A stretch of DNA of 64,000 nt from Gordonia westfalica (GCF_900105725.1 NZ_FNLM01000034.1:1178001-1242000); one strand, 5' to 3'; positions 1-7,997 are shown, counted from the stretch's first letter. The notes: a model not told the origin generated them from the sequence alone. Made by a program: numbers and translations.

Positions 1-414
1 CTCCGCCGCCTCGGCCGGCGTGGCTTCGAGGAAGTGGAAAGTGGTCTCACCCAAAGTGAACGACGGTCTGATGTGGTGGGTCAGGACGAAGACCGGGGTG
101 TGGAACGGCGGCTCGTCGCCCCACCACCCCTGCCATTCGTGGTCGGTCCACGGACCGCGCTGGTGTCCGAACTTGTTGCGGCCCATGATCTCCGCGCCGA
201 TGCTGTGCGTGAAGTCGCGGGTGAAGTAGTCGTCGAGTCCCCGCGAGCCGCCGGGGTCGGTGCGGTTGGGCCAGCTCGCGGTGGCGCCGGCCCACGACAT
301 CAGCTCCCAGGGTTCGACGGTGTCGCCGAAGGGCCTCTCGAAGGTCTGATTCTCACCGGCACCGATCCCGTCCTGCGAGACCCCGAAGTTCTGCACTCTG
401 AGTAGCTGCGGCAT
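1..414 (-). CDS. Dihydrofolate reductase family protein (RibD C-terminal-like), 3' end outside window
   Basis: The frame is open from the ATG at 414 to the edge of the window, so only the first 138 residues are seen. The N-terminus reads MPQLLRVQNFGVSQDG, the usual opening strand of DHFR-like (YwjB/YyaP, RibD C-terminal) proteins. Near the edge VLTHHIRPSFTLGETTFHF matches the family's conserved VLTHH...TTFHF segment. These proteins are NADPH-dependent reductases of unknown substrate. A second in-frame ATG at 420 is possible; neither start has a strong Shine-Dalgarno. A second, unrelated-in-position member of the family lies at 15727-16260. Confidence 0.8.
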   Translation of the reverse strand, partial: MPQLLRVQNFGVSQDGIGAGENQTFERPFGDTVEPWELMSWAGATASWPNRTDPGGSRGLDDYFTRDFTHSIGAEIMGRNKFGHQRGPWTDHEWQGWWGDEPPFHTPVFVLTHHIRPSFTLGETTFHFLEATPAEAAE

Positions 415-496
415 GGCCATCCATTTCTGTCGTCGTCGGGCAATCCAACCAGGACAGACTCGTCAATCGCAGCAGAACTCATCGGTGCAGTGCTCC

Positions 497-1357
497 TCAG
501 GAGATGGCGGCCCTGACGATCTCGGCGACCGGCGTCGACGACCGCCCGATCAGCGCCTGCAGATCTCCGGACGTGGTGTCGAGTTCGCCGCGGGCGATAC
601 CGGCGTCGGAGCCGGCCAGCACGGCGGCGAACTGCTCGGGGATGCCGTTGTCGGCGAGCACCTTGGCGTAGTCGGCTTCCGGCAGATCCCGGTATTCGAC
701 GGTCTTGCCGGCGACGTCACCGATCACCTTCGCGAGTTCGGCGTAGGTGAGACGTTCGTCGCCGCCGAGTTCGTAGATCTTGCCGCCCTGGTCGGCGTCG
801 GAGGTCAGGACCGCGGCGGCCGCGGCGGCATAGTCGACTCGGGCCGCACCTGCGACCTTGCCGTCACCCGCAGCACCGAGCAGCGTGCCGGTGGCGACCG
901 CCTGCCCGATGGACTGGAGGTAGTTCTCCCAGTACCAGCCGTTGCGGAGGAACACCGCCGGGATCGACGACTCCGCCAGCCTCTTCTCGGTGGCGACGTG
1001 TTCGGGCGCCAATGCGAGGCCGCTCGTGGAGGCATTGAGAAGGCTGGTGTAGGCGATCAGCCCGACTCCGTTCGCCTCCGCCGCCTCGATCACGTTGGTG
1101 TGCTGGGGAACTCGACGCCCGACCTCCGAACCCGAGACCAGGAGCAGCTTGTCGACACCGTCGAGTGCGCGTCGGAGCGCGGCCGGATCGTCGTAGGTGG
1201 CGACGCGAATCCGGACGCCCTTCGACGCGAGGTCGGCGGCCTTCGCCTCGTCGCGCACGACGGCCACGATGTCCGCGGCGGGAACACCCCGCGCGAGGAG
1301 TTCACCGATCGCCAGCCCGCCGAGCTGCCCGGTTGCGCCTGTCACTGCTGTGGTCAT
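497..1357 (-). CDS. NmrA/QorB-like NAD(P)-dependent oxidoreductase
   Basis: A 286-residue Rossmann protein of the atypical short-chain dehydrogenase (NmrA/QorB) group. The nucleotide-binding loop GATGQLG is at residues 7-13, and NGWYWENYLQ in mid-protein is typical of QorB-type NAD(P)H:quinone oxidoreductases and relatives. It lacks the Tyr-x3-Lys pair of classical SDRs, as usual for this group. The start at 1357 is chosen because AAGGAGA lies just upstream; the frame is open 21 codons further. It is divergent from an HxlR regulator at 1464, a standard arrangement in which the regulator controls an electrophile- or quinone-responsive reductase. Substrate cannot be read from sequence. Confidence 0.85.
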   Translation of the reverse strand: MTTAVTGATGQLGGLAIGELLARGVPAADIVAVVRDEAKAADLASKGVRIRVATYDDPAALRRALDGVDKLLLVSGSEVGRRVPQHTNVIEAAEANGVGLIAYTSLLNASTSGLALAPEHVATEKRLAESSIPAVFLRNGWYWENYLQSIGQAVATGTLLGAAGDGKVAGAARVDYAAAAAAVLTSDADQGGKIYELGGDERLTYAELAKVIGDVAGKTVEYRDLPEADYAKVLADNGIPEQFAAVLAGSDAGIARGELDTTSGDLQALIGRSSTPVAEIVRAAIS

Positions 1358-1395
1358 GTCGTTCTCCTTGTCGTTGCGGTCGGCGCCCACACTGC

Positions 1396-1455
1396 CACTT
1401 ACTTTTCGTAAGTGCAACACCGATGGTTAGCGTATCGGTGTGACCTTCGCTAACC
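1396..1455. promoter_or_regulatory. Divergent promoter region with two inverted repeats
   Basis: Between the oxidoreductase and the HxlR gene are two perfect inverted repeats. CACTTAC-N5-GTAAGTG occupies 1396-1414. GGTTAGCG-N15-CGCTAACC occupies 1425-1455 and ends 9 bp before the regulator's ATG. HxlR proteins are dimeric and usually bind such sites in the divergent spacer, so these are candidate operators. Binding itself is inferred. Confidence 0.5.
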
Positions 1456-1463
1456 TGGGGTCC

Positions 1464-1853
1464 ATGTCCGACCACGACCCGACCCTCGAAGCCGACGTCT
1501 TCGCACGCGACTGCTCCTCGAGGTCGACGCTGCAGACGGTCACCGGCCGCTGGGGCACACTGGTTCTGATCGCGTTGAGAGAGAGCAACTATCGCTTCAG
1601 CGCCCTACGACGCCGCGTCGACGGCGTGAGTGAACGGATGCTGTCGCAGACGCTCCAGAACCTCGAGCGCGACGGCATGATCGTGCGGACCGTCCTGGAG
1701 GCGATCCCGCCGAAGGTCGAGTACCACCTCACCCCGCTCGGGCGGCAGGTCGCCGACCAGCTGCAAGGGTTGATCGATCTGGTGCAGGGCAGCATGCCGA
1801 CGGTTCTGGAAGCGCAGGCGGAGTACGACGCACGACGTCCAGACGCAGTCTGA
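1464..1853 (+). CDS. HxlR-family winged-helix transcriptional regulator
   Basis: A 129-residue protein with the HxlR signature: an N-terminal Cys (DCSSRSTLQ), then VTGRWGTLVLIALRES, FSALRRRVDGVSERMLSQTL for the recognition helix region, and VEYHLTPLGR at the wing. A single Cys near the N-terminus is the redox/electrophile sensor in several characterised HxlR proteins (YodB, HypR, QorR); that is family knowledge. The ATG at 1464 is preferred over the in-frame GTG at 1440, which lies inside the second inverted repeat. It probably regulates itself and the divergent oxidoreductase. Confidence 0.88.
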   Translation: MSDHDPTLEADVFARDCSSRSTLQTVTGRWGTLVLIALRESNYRFSALRRRVDGVSERMLSQTLQNLERDGMIVRTVLEAIPPKVEYHLTPLGRQVADQLQGLIDLVQGSMPTVLEAQAEYDARRPDAV

Positions 1854-1864
1854 CGCCCTCGCCA

Positions 1865-1930
1865 AACCCACCCTTTTTCGGCAAACCCGCCCCGTCGCAG
1901 GGTGGTGATTCTGCCGAAAAAGGGTGGGTT
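1865..1930. repeat. Palindromic dispersed repeat, copy 1 (A/C-rich arms)
   Basis: Perfect 19-bp inverted arms: AACCCACCCTTTTTCGGCA at 1865-1883 and its reverse complement at 1912-1930, with a 28-base loop. It directly follows the HxlR stop codon and could act as a terminator. A closely related but fully symmetric copy is at 44526-44595. Confidence 0.8.
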
Positions 1931-1945
1931 CACGGGCCGACGAAA

Positions 1946-1978
1946 AAGCCCGCCGCCTGCTTTCGCAGGGGCGGGCTT
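1946..1978 (-). terminator. Displaced intrinsic terminator of tRNA-Asn
   Basis: Read on the minus strand this is AAGCCCGCCCCTGC, a GAAA loop, GCAGGCGGCGGGCTT (one bulged base), then a T5 run: a classical rho-independent terminator. It lies just outside the left attachment repeat, where the 3' end of the minus-strand tRNA-Asn gene would be without the insertion. I infer it was the original terminator of that tRNA. Confidence 0.65.
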
Positions 1979-1983
1979 CTCGT

Positions 1984-2014
1984 TCTGCTCCCCCAACTGG
2001 ACTCGAACCAGTAA
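1984..2014 (-). repeat. attL: 3' fragment of tRNA-Asn
   Basis: Thirty-one bases identical to 9956-9986. On the minus strand it contains the T-arm half and acceptor 3' strand of tRNA-Asn (CTGGTTCGAGTCCAG followed by TTGGGGGAGC). It diverges from the tRNA right after this segment, marking the left crossover. Confidence 0.9.
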
Positions 2015-2128
2015 ACGGAGCGAAGTGTCGATCGGGCCGCTGGTCAGCATGTTCACGTCTGTGACCTGCCAACACGCCTGACAGTAACTTGTGCACGTTG
2101 CGGAAGCAAGCGGAAGTTTCTGTAAGCT

Positions 2129-2150
2129 GATTCTGCACGTATTCTGCACG
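2129..2150. promoter_or_regulatory. Left arm-type repeat (candidate integrase binding site)
   Basis: ATTCTGCACG occurs twice at 11-bp spacing, 16 bp before the integrase start. The right end of the element (9890-9911) carries the same 22-bp arrangement with C instead of T at two positions. One-helical-turn direct repeats on both sides of an att core are typical of arm sites for tyrosine integrases; binding is inferred. Confidence 0.5.
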
Positions 2151-2165
2151 CCGAGGGGACATCGC

Positions 2166-3295
2166 ATGGCACAGAGACGGACCCGGCGCGCGTTCGGCGG
2201 ACTCCGAAAGCTTCCGAGTGGCCGATATCAGGCGAACTACACCGGCCCCGACGGTGCGCTTCATAAGGCCCCTCCACTTTCGAGACCAAGCTCGACGCCG
2301 AGGCGTGGCTCGCCGACCGACGGCGCGAGATCGACCGCAATCTGTGGAACCCGGTCGACGCCGACCGTCCCGCCGTTCCCCTGTTCGGCGACTACGCCGA
2401 CGAGTGGCTCGAGACCCGCACCGTGCGTGGCCGACCTCTCAAGACCAGGACGCGTGACCACTACCGCGAACTCCTCGACCGGCACCTGGTGCCCGAGTTC
2501 GGAGACTCAACCCTCGACGGGATCACTCCCGCGATGGTCCGCCAGTGGCACGCGCATCTCCTGCCGACCAAGGCCACGATGCGAGCCCATGCATACTCCC
2601 TGATGCGGACGATCATGAGTTCGGCTGTGAGCGCCGAGTACATCGACGCGAACCCCTGCCGCGTGGAGGGAGCCGGATCGGCCCAACGCAAGTCACGCAC
2701 GACACCTGCGACCGTCGAAGAACTGATGACGATTGTCGAGAACATGCCCGAACGACTGCGCCTCATGGTGCAGCTCGCCGCCTGGTGCGCGCTACGCTAC
2801 GGCGAGCTGATCGAGTTGCGACGCAAGGACATTGACGTCGCGAACGGTACGGTGTCGATCACCCGAGCAGCAATCCGTCGCGCCGATGGGCAGTACGTCG
2901 TGACGACTCCCAAGTCTGAGGCCGGCGTCCGTGTCGTCCACATTCCGCCGCACCTGATTCCGCTCGCGACCGACCACCTAGAGCAACACGTCGGGCGAGG
3001 CCGCGACGCACTGCTATTCGAGGCCGGCAACGGCGGCTACCTCACCCCTACCTCGCTGTACCGCTGGTACTACCCCGCTCGTCGGGCTGCTGGCCGCGAC
3101 GACCTCCGGTTTCATGACCTCCGCCATACCGGCGCTGTCCTGGCAGCTCTCACGGGCGCCACTCTCGCTGAACTTCAACAGCGCCTTGGTCATTCGACGG
3201 TATCGGCGGCGATGAAGTACCAGCACGCGGCGAAGGGTCGCGACAAGAAGATTGCCGAGGCGCTGTCGAAACTCGTCGGTGGCGACACGCAATAG
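2166..3295 (+). pseudogene. int: Tyrosine recombinase/integrase, frame-disrupted
   Basis: The N-terminal arm-binding segment begins at ATG 2166 (MAQRRTRRAFGGLRKLPSG) and runs to ALHKAP. The rest (TFETKLDAEAWLADRRREI and onward) is in the -1 frame, with the switch at the C4 run 2269-2272; one extra C would restore one frame of about 376 residues. The catalytic domain is complete: Arg in ALRYGEL, Lys in TPKSEAG, HDLRH, LGHST, and the nucleophile Tyr in AAMKYQHA. No canonical slippery heptamer is present, so this is a mutation or sequencing error rather than obvious programmed frameshifting. An internal GTG at 2423 would give only a catalytic-domain fragment. Confidence 0.85.
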
Positions 3296-3339
3296 CTGTT
3301 GTGCGGCACCACGCGGAAATAGTTTGCTACAGTCGGAGT

Positions 3340-3417
3340 TACGTGAACGTCAGCGGTTAAGTGACGGCCCGGAGAGTCACCTTCTCCGGATACGTGTACG
3401 TCAACGGTAATGACGGG
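3340..3417 (+). promoter_or_regulatory. Promoter region of the element's operon with direct repeats
   Basis: Two imperfect direct repeats precede the HTH gene. TACGTGAACGTCAGCGGT begins at 3340 and continues to a TGACGG; TACGTGTACGTCAACGGT begins at 3391 and also continues to a TGACGG. Spacing is about 51 bp. This is a plausible binding region for the small HTH protein or an unseen repressor, or an iteron-like origin region for the ATPase-encoding operon. The choice between these cannot be made by eye. Confidence 0.45.
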
Positions 3418-3451
3418 TCCCCCGCAAAGATCCTTGCCTTTGGAGTACCAC

Positions 3452-3664
3452 GTGTCCAAACCCAAACCCTCTGTATCGAATTCGCCTCAGCGCCGATGGG
3501 CCAATCCGAACGAAGCCGCCGAGTACCTCGGAGTAAGCACGCGCACTGTTCGTCAGATGATCGCTGACGGCAGGTTACGCGGCTACCGTAACGGCCCCAG
3601 AATGATCCGCCTCGATCTCAACGAGATCGACGCTTCCATGACCCCGTTCGGGGGTGCAGCATGA
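3452..3664 (+). CDS. Excisionase-type helix-turn-helix protein
   Basis: A 70-residue protein with the MerR-like HTH of excisionase/DNA-binding-17 proteins: WANPNEAAEYLGVSTRTVRQ then MIADGRLRGYR and RLDLNEIDA. It probably acts as recombination directionality factor or operon regulator for the element. The GTG at 3452 is chosen because TTGGAG lies about 7 bases upstream; an ATG at 3410 lacks one. It opens a run of genes joined by ATGA overlaps, so they are probably co-transcribed and translationally coupled. Confidence 0.8.
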   Translation: MSKPKPSVSNSPQRRWANPNEAAEYLGVSTRTVRQMIADGRLRGYRNGPRMIRLDLNEIDASMTPFGGAA

Positions 3665-3753
3665 GCGGTCCCGACTACGCGCAGTTCGCCGAACTCGAAG
3701 ATCTCGGCGTCATCGATCACCAGGCCGATGAGATCGGCGGTGACATCGAATGA
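3661..3753 (+). CDS. Very small hypothetical protein (30 aa)
   Basis: The ATG at 3661 overlaps the previous stop (ATGA) and the stop at 3751-3753 overlaps the next start in the same way. The product is acidic, rich in Asp/Glu (AELEDLGVIDHQADEIGGDIE). The only support is the coupling geometry on both sides; no domain is recognised. Confidence 0.5.
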   Translation: MSGPDYAQFAELEDLGVIDHQADEIGGDIE

Positions 3754-4016
3754 GCCCCGGAAATGCCGCCGCCCCCGGCCGGGCAACCGAGGGCGAGCGT
3801 GAGAGTTCAGCAGGCGGGCGGAATCTCGAGGTCGATTCTATCAACCTTGACGCGTACTTGGAGCCTGCCGACCGACTCATGTTAGCGGCGTTGCGCGACG
3901 GCCACTATGTCCTCGCCGTGGTGTGCCGTGTGTGCGGAAAGCCTCTGACTGCTAAACGATCCCGCGTCCTAGGCGTTGGTCCCGACTGCCGTAAGCGGGT
4001 GGTCGCTGATGCCTGA
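3750..4016 (+). CDS. DUF6011-like zinc-ribbon protein
   Basis: An 88-residue protein. The C-terminal half has CRVCGKPLTAKRSRVLGVGP followed by a further Cys (DCRKR), the C-x2-C ... G-x-G-P-x-C pattern of the DUF6011 zinc-binding domain common in actinophage accessory genes. The N-terminal 30 residues are low complexity. It starts in an ATGA overlap and ends overlapping the next gene. Function unknown; nucleic-acid binding is a guess from the ribbon. Confidence 0.65.
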   Translation: MSPGNAAAPGRATEGERESSAGGRNLEVDSINLDAYLEPADRLMLAALRDGHYVLAVVCRVCGKPLTAKRSRVLGVGPDCRKRVVADA

Positions 4017-4329
4017 CCGTTACACAGAAGTTCGCGAGTACGTGCAACGGCTCGTCGGTCGTGCTGGCGGACCGACCCCCGACGCAGGCTCACCCGCATG
4101 GTGTGCGCTCGCAGACGGCGACCAGGCCAAGCTCATTGCCGTCCTCACCGCAGGCACACGCGCCGTCCTCGAGGACGAACTCGCAGCGCTCGATGCCCGC
4201 CGATGTGCCGCCAAGGCAACCGCTATCGAGGTGGCCCAGGCTGCGAACTGGTCAGACGTTGCCCGCCGAGTCCGGGACCGCGATCAAGCACTGCGATCTG
4301 GTGCCTACATTGGGCGGGTGAGCGCATGA
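4009..4329 (+). CDS. DUF2742-like phage protein
   Basis: A 106-residue protein. GSPAWCALADGDQAKLIAVL near residue 24, and a downstream AANWSDVARRVRDRDQ, match the layout I recall for DUF2742 proteins of phiRv1 and mycobacteriophages (WCALADDDPRK...AADWSAVA). The ATG at 4009 lies inside the end of the previous gene and is preferred to the in-frame GTG at 3976 because it fits the overlap pattern of this operon. Function unknown. Confidence 0.6.
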   Translation: MPDRYTEVREYVQRLVGRAGGPTPDAGSPAWCALADGDQAKLIAVLTAGTRAVLEDELAALDARRCAAKATAIEVAQAANWSDVARRVRDRDQALRSGAYIGRVSA

Positions 4330-5531
4330 CTGTTCACGGTACCTATGCCGACATCGCTGGACTGTTCTCCGGCACTCTGCCCGCGTCTCCCGAACCGGAC
4401 TTTCTGACCCGACTCGACGGCCACGGGCTGCTGTACGGAGAGGCTGTGAACTCCGTCTTCGGCGAACCCGAAGGAGGCAAGACGTGGCTCAGTCTCGCCG
4501 CTATCGCCGAAGAACTGCGCAGCCCAGTTGGACGTGGGCTCTTCCTCGATCTCGACCACAACGGGGTCCGATCCGTGGCCAACCGTCTCGTCGGACTCGG
4601 GGCACCGCGCCAGGTGCTCGCCGATCCTCAACGGTTCCGGTACGCCGAACCCGAAGGGGCAAACGAGGTGATGGCCGTCGTCGCTGACTGCGAAGAGTGG
4701 CGGCCCACCATTGTGGTGATCGACTCCGTAGGCGAACTGGTGCCCTTGTTCCGCGGCGACTCGAACTCGTCGGACGATTACACCCGCGTTCACCGTCAGG
4801 TTGCCACTCGCCTGGCCAAGCTAGGCGCGTGTGTCGTACTCATCGACCACGTTTCCAAGTCGACTGAGTCGCAGCGGTACGGGGCGACTGGCACGGGCGC
4901 GAAACGACGCGCTATCGACGGTGCCGCGCTTCGGGTCCGTATCCGAAGCGCGTTCACCCCAGGACGTGGTGGGTCGGCGGTCATCACCGTCAACAAAGAC
5001 CGCCATGGAGGTGTCCGTGAACATGCGCACCTCGACGAGGGCTCAAAAGAACCGACCGCCGGAATCTTTGAGATGGGAGTCGGTGACGGTTCCTCCATCG
5101 CGTGGAAGCTACGAGCGCCACTCGCGGGGGAACGACTATCCGAGTCGGCCCCACTCGCAGACGTGACTGCTCTGGCTGCGCTTGATCCGCAGCCCGAGAC
5201 TGTTCGCGACGTGAAGGAGCGAATGGGTTGGGGCAGCAATCGCGCGAACGCCGCTCTCAAAGGTTTGCGGGCCGGCGAACACCTCACGATCCCTGTTCCC
5301 GAGGAACAGGAACGGAACACGGAACGAGCGGCTGACACCTCATGTTCCCCGTTCCCCGACCCCTATACCCAGGAACAGAGGAACACGCCTGACCAGCACG
5401 AACAGGAGACTGTTCCCCACGCGTTCCCCGCAGCTACAACCGAAACCCAAGTTCCCGGTGACGTCACCGAAAACACCCCCGGACTCACCCCACGCGTCCT
5501 CGAAATCCTCGGAAAGGGACACCAGCGATGA
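4326..5531 (+). CDS. RecA/RepA-like AAA ATPase (phage replication)
   Basis: A 401-residue protein starting in an ATGA overlap. The Walker A loop is GEPEGGKTW (about residue 44) and Walker B is TIVVIDSVGEL. A downstream VVLIDHVSK and GATGTGAKRRAIDGA match the RepA/DnaB-like single-ring ATPases of plasmids and phages. The C-terminal 130 residues include a winged-helix-like segment (ETVRDVKERMGWGSNRANAA) and then a low-complexity tail. It probably drives replication of the excised element. Homologous-position genes exist in phiRv1-type elements (family knowledge). Confidence 0.75.
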   Translation: MTVHGTYADIAGLFSGTLPASPEPDFLTRLDGHGLLYGEAVNSVFGEPEGGKTWLSLAAIAEELRSPVGRGLFLDLDHNGVRSVANRLVGLGAPRQVLADPQRFRYAEPEGANEVMAVVADCEEWRPTIVVIDSVGELVPLFRGDSNSSDDYTRVHRQVATRLAKLGACVVLIDHVSKSTESQRYGATGTGAKRRAIDGAALRVRIRSAFTPGRGGSAVITVNKDRHGGVREHAHLDEGSKEPTAGIFEMGVGDGSSIAWKLRAPLAGERLSESAPLADVTALAALDPQPETVRDVKERMGWGSNRANAALKGLRAGEHLTIPVPEEQERNTERAADTSCSPFPDPYTQEQRNTPDQHEQETVPHAFPAATTETQVPGDVTENTPGLTPRVLEILGKGHQR

Positions 5532-5830
5532 ACCCCGAACACCTCGACAACCTGATCCGCCATTGCGAGGAATACACAGGCCGACCGTGGGACGGAAGCG
5601 TGGAGCATGCCACCGCCGCAGCCGACATGGCCGCCGAAATCGTCGACATCCTCCACGCCCACGTCGACTGGCTCAGCGGCTGCAAGGAACGGGTGGAGCG
5701 GGCGGGATTGCCCTGGAACACCCGAACGTGCCGAGATCAATCACGCCGTGACGGCGACCTCGCAGCCCCGCCGCAATGGATAGGCAATTACAGCGAGAAC
5801 TGTACGCCCGCACATCTGCTCAACCGATGA
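5528..5830 (+). CDS. Hypothetical protein (100 aa) of the element
   Basis: Starts at ATG 5528 overlapping the stop of the ATPase (ATGA). The first 60 residues look helical and globular (LDNLIRHCEEYTGRPWDGS, AADMAAEIVDILHAHVDWL); the tail is irregular and may not be conserved. No family is recognised. It is the last gene of the coupled early cluster. Confidence 0.55.
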   Translation: MNPEHLDNLIRHCEEYTGRPWDGSVEHATAAADMAAEIVDILHAHVDWLSGCKERVERAGLPWNTRTCRDQSRRDGDLAAPPQWIGNYSENCTPAHLLNR

Positions 5831-5892
5831 CACGCTACTGGCGCTCCCCGCTCTTCTACGCCACAGCAGCCGTCCCCAACACAGGAGAACCA

Positions 5893-6369
5893 ATGAGTAC
5901 TGAAATCAACGACAGCACAACCGAATCTGACCAGACCGCAGACGGGTCCCCGCAGGACCCGGCAACCGAGGTTCAGCCAGAGCCTGACTCCCAGCCGGAG
6001 GGCACCGAACCGCAGAGCAAACGCGAAGCGCGCTACCGCGTCCAACTCCGCGAAACCGAAGCCGAACGCGACACCCTCGCCGGCCTGCTCGAAACACTGC
6101 AACGCACCGAAGCCGAACGCCTCGCCGCCGACGTGATCCACAAGCCTGACGCGCTCTGGGCAGCCGACATCAACCTCACCGACCTCCTCGACGACACCGG
6201 ACTCGTCAGCCCCGACAAAGTGAAAGCCGCCGCCCACGCCGCCAAGGAGAAGCTCGGCCTCGAACTCGGTGCGGGAGAACGCAAAAAGCGCGGACCCGTC
6301 GTACCCCGCGAAGGCACCGGCGCAGACCGGTCAACACACAACGCGTGGAAAGACGCCTTCAACAAGTAG
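5893..6369 (+). CDS. Scaffold-like acidic coiled-coil protein upstream of capsid
   Basis: A 158-residue protein with AGGAGAA 3 bases before ATG 5893. The first 45 residues are acidic and low complexity. A predicted coiled coil follows (KREARYRVQLRETEAERDTL, then LLETLQRTEAERLAADVI), and the C-terminus is basic (ERKKRGP...WKDAFNK). This layout, directly 5' of a capsid gene, is that of capsid assembly scaffolding proteins. No protease motif is visible. The function is inferred from architecture and position. Confidence 0.6.
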   Translation: MSTEINDSTTESDQTADGSPQDPATEVQPEPDSQPEGTEPQSKREARYRVQLRETEAERDTLAGLLETLQRTEAERLAADVIHKPDALWAADINLTDLLDDTGLVSPDKVKAAAHAAKEKLGLELGAGERKKRGPVVPREGTGADRSTHNAWKDAFNK

Positions 6370-6512
6370 TACAATCACCACCAGAACCGCGGTGAGACAC
6401 CAGGTTCGACGACATACCGCCCACGCGGGCAACGGATCGACGCGAGCCGCGCACCGAGAACCACTCACAGGTGCGCGGCTCGCCGCGTTCCCACACCCCG
6501 TAAGGAACAACA

Positions 6513-7358
6513 ATGGCTGTCGAAACCACAATCACCAGCGCCAAAGCCTGGAGCCCCGACCTCACCGCCGTTCCCCCGGCCGACGCCGTCCCCGACGCGC
6601 TCATCCTCGAGACCTCCACCGTCTCAGGCACCATCGAAGGCGACGCCCCCGCCGTCCGCGTCCAGTACGTCGACGACGCCACGGCCTCGTTCACCGCAGA
6701 AGGTGTGACCATCGACGAGGCCAACCCCGGCCTGAGTGAAGCCCTGGTGCACACCGGCAAGGTCGCACAGATCATCCGGCTCAGCCGGGAACAGTTCGCC
6801 CAGCCCAACGCATCCGAGCTGCTGTCGGCGTCCGTCGCCCGAGCCGTCACCAAGGCCGGCAACACCGCCTACATCGCGCAGGCCGCACCGACCAGTCCCG
6901 CCGTCACACCACCCGCCGGGCTGCTCAACATCCCCGGCATCGTCAACGGGGGAGCCGTAGCCGATAGCCTCGACGGCCTCGTCGACCTCCTCGCAACCCT
7001 CGCGGGCAACGGCGCCGACCCATCGCACATCGTCCTGTCACCCACCGCATGGGCATCACTGCGCAAGTTCAAGACCGCCGCCGACTACAACACCAGCCTG
7101 CTCGGCACCGGCGCGACCGACGCCCAGAAGTTCCTCCTCGACCTTCCCGTCCTCGTCACCCCCGCAGCACCAAGCGGAAGCGGCCTCGTCATCGACAAAA
7201 CCGCCGTCGTCAGCGCCGTCGGCAACGTCGAAGTCTCCATCAGCGAACACGCCTACTTCGCCGCCGACAGCATCGCCGTCCGCTGCATCTGGCGCTTCGG
7301 AGCCAACGTCGTCAAACCCAACCGCATCGGCAAGTTCACCGTCACCGCACCCGAATAG
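6513..7358 (+). CDS. HK97-fold phage major capsid protein
   Basis: A 281-residue protein with TAAGGA 7 bases before ATG 6513. Features of HK97-fold capsids of actinophages: an N-terminal strand-rich segment (VRVQYVDDATASFTAEGVTI), KVAQIIRLSREQ, a small GLLN insertion (PAGLLNIPGI), SHIVLSPTAWASLRKFKTA, LLDLPVLVTPAAPSG, and the C-terminal VEVSISEHAYFAADSIAVRC...FGANVVKPNRI, typical of these capsids. It forms the icosahedral shell. At 281 residues it is at the small end of the family and lacks the long N-terminal delta domain, consistent with the separate scaffold-like gene upstream. Confidence 0.88.
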   Translation: MAVETTITSAKAWSPDLTAVPPADAVPDALILETSTVSGTIEGDAPAVRVQYVDDATASFTAEGVTIDEANPGLSEALVHTGKVAQIIRLSREQFAQPNASELLSASVARAVTKAGNTAYIAQAAPTSPAVTPPAGLLNIPGIVNGGAVADSLDGLVDLLATLAGNGADPSHIVLSPTAWASLRKFKTAADYNTSLLGTGATDAQKFLLDLPVLVTPAAPSGSGLVIDKTAVVSAVGNVEVSISEHAYFAADSIAVRCIWRFGANVVKPNRIGKFTVTAPE

Positions 7359-7637
7359 CCCGCACAAACCGCGCAGCCGCAGGCGTCAAACCGCGACACA
7401 TGAGACACGGCAAGGACATCCCACGACGAGGCTATTTCGGGCCTCAAGGATGCACCTGCGCCCCGGCTGCGCACCCACAAACCCCAGGGGACAGGGACCC
7501 CTGACCAGCACAAACCGGCCCCTCGTGGTCATAGGCCTCCGTGTGTGTGACCCCCTCCCCCCTGGGTTCAAGGGCACCTGTAGTACTTGAAAACCTGCGC
7601 GACCCGCCATGGGTTCCGCCAACGAAATGGAGGCTCG

Positions 7638-7997
7638 ATGCCGTTCGCTTCGACCACTATCCGTAACCGTCGTCGCGCCGAGGTTCGCAGGCGCGACGGT
7701 AATGCACCTTGCGCCCTCCAGATCACGGCGGACTGCCAGTCCGCCAATGGGCAGATCGATTACGACGCGCCCCCTCTTGATCCGCGGTCGTTTCAGGTCG
7801 ACCACATCGTTTCGTCTGAGGAGGCTCGGCATATGGGTTGGTCAGTGCTCGAGGCCGACGCGTTGGACAACTGTGCCGGCGTGTGTCGGCAGTGCAACCG
7901 CGAGAAGTCGGCGGGCCGTGCTCCTACAGGGCCGACCGTCCGTCCGACGTATGTGAATCCTCGATTCGATTGGGAGCCCGAGAGTCATGGCGCGTAA
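7638..7997 (+). CDS. HNH endonuclease
   Basis: A 119-residue protein with GGAGG 5 bases before ATG 7638 (an in-frame upstream start at 7587 has none). Zinc Cys pairs and the HNH core are visible: CALQITADC near residue 23, VDHIVSSEEARHMGW, DNCAGVCRQCNREKS. In HK97-like phages an HNH nuclease near the terminase assists DNA packaging; here no large terminase gene follows. It may instead act on helper-phage DNA during packaging or be a free-standing nuclease. A 280-bp gap separates it from the capsid gene. Confidence 0.85.
   Translation: MPFASTTIRNRRRAEVRRRDGNAPCALQITADCQSANGQIDYDAPPLDPRSFQVDHIVSSEEARHMGWSVLEADALDNCAGVCRQCNREKSAGRAPTGPTVRPTYVNPRFDWEPESHGA

Noticed and set aside
413..1411. 332-codon plus-strand frame opposite the oxidoreductase
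   Set aside because: Antisense shadow of a clearly conserved Rossmann protein; no ribosome site and no recognisable domain. Many similar long antisense frames in this GC-rich window were dropped for the same reason.
1865..1930. CRISPR array or insertion-sequence ends
   Set aside because: No regularly spaced repeats and no transposase; it is a single palindromic unit shared with 44526-44595.
2265..2275. Programmed -1 frameshift in the integrase
   Set aside because: No X-XXY-YYZ slippery heptamer or obvious downstream pseudoknot; a lost C in a C run is simpler.
2423..3295. Integrase as an intact 290-residue gene starting at GTG 2423
   Set aside because: The arm-binding domain clearly continues upstream in two frames; the GTG has no ribosome site and falls within the core-binding domain.
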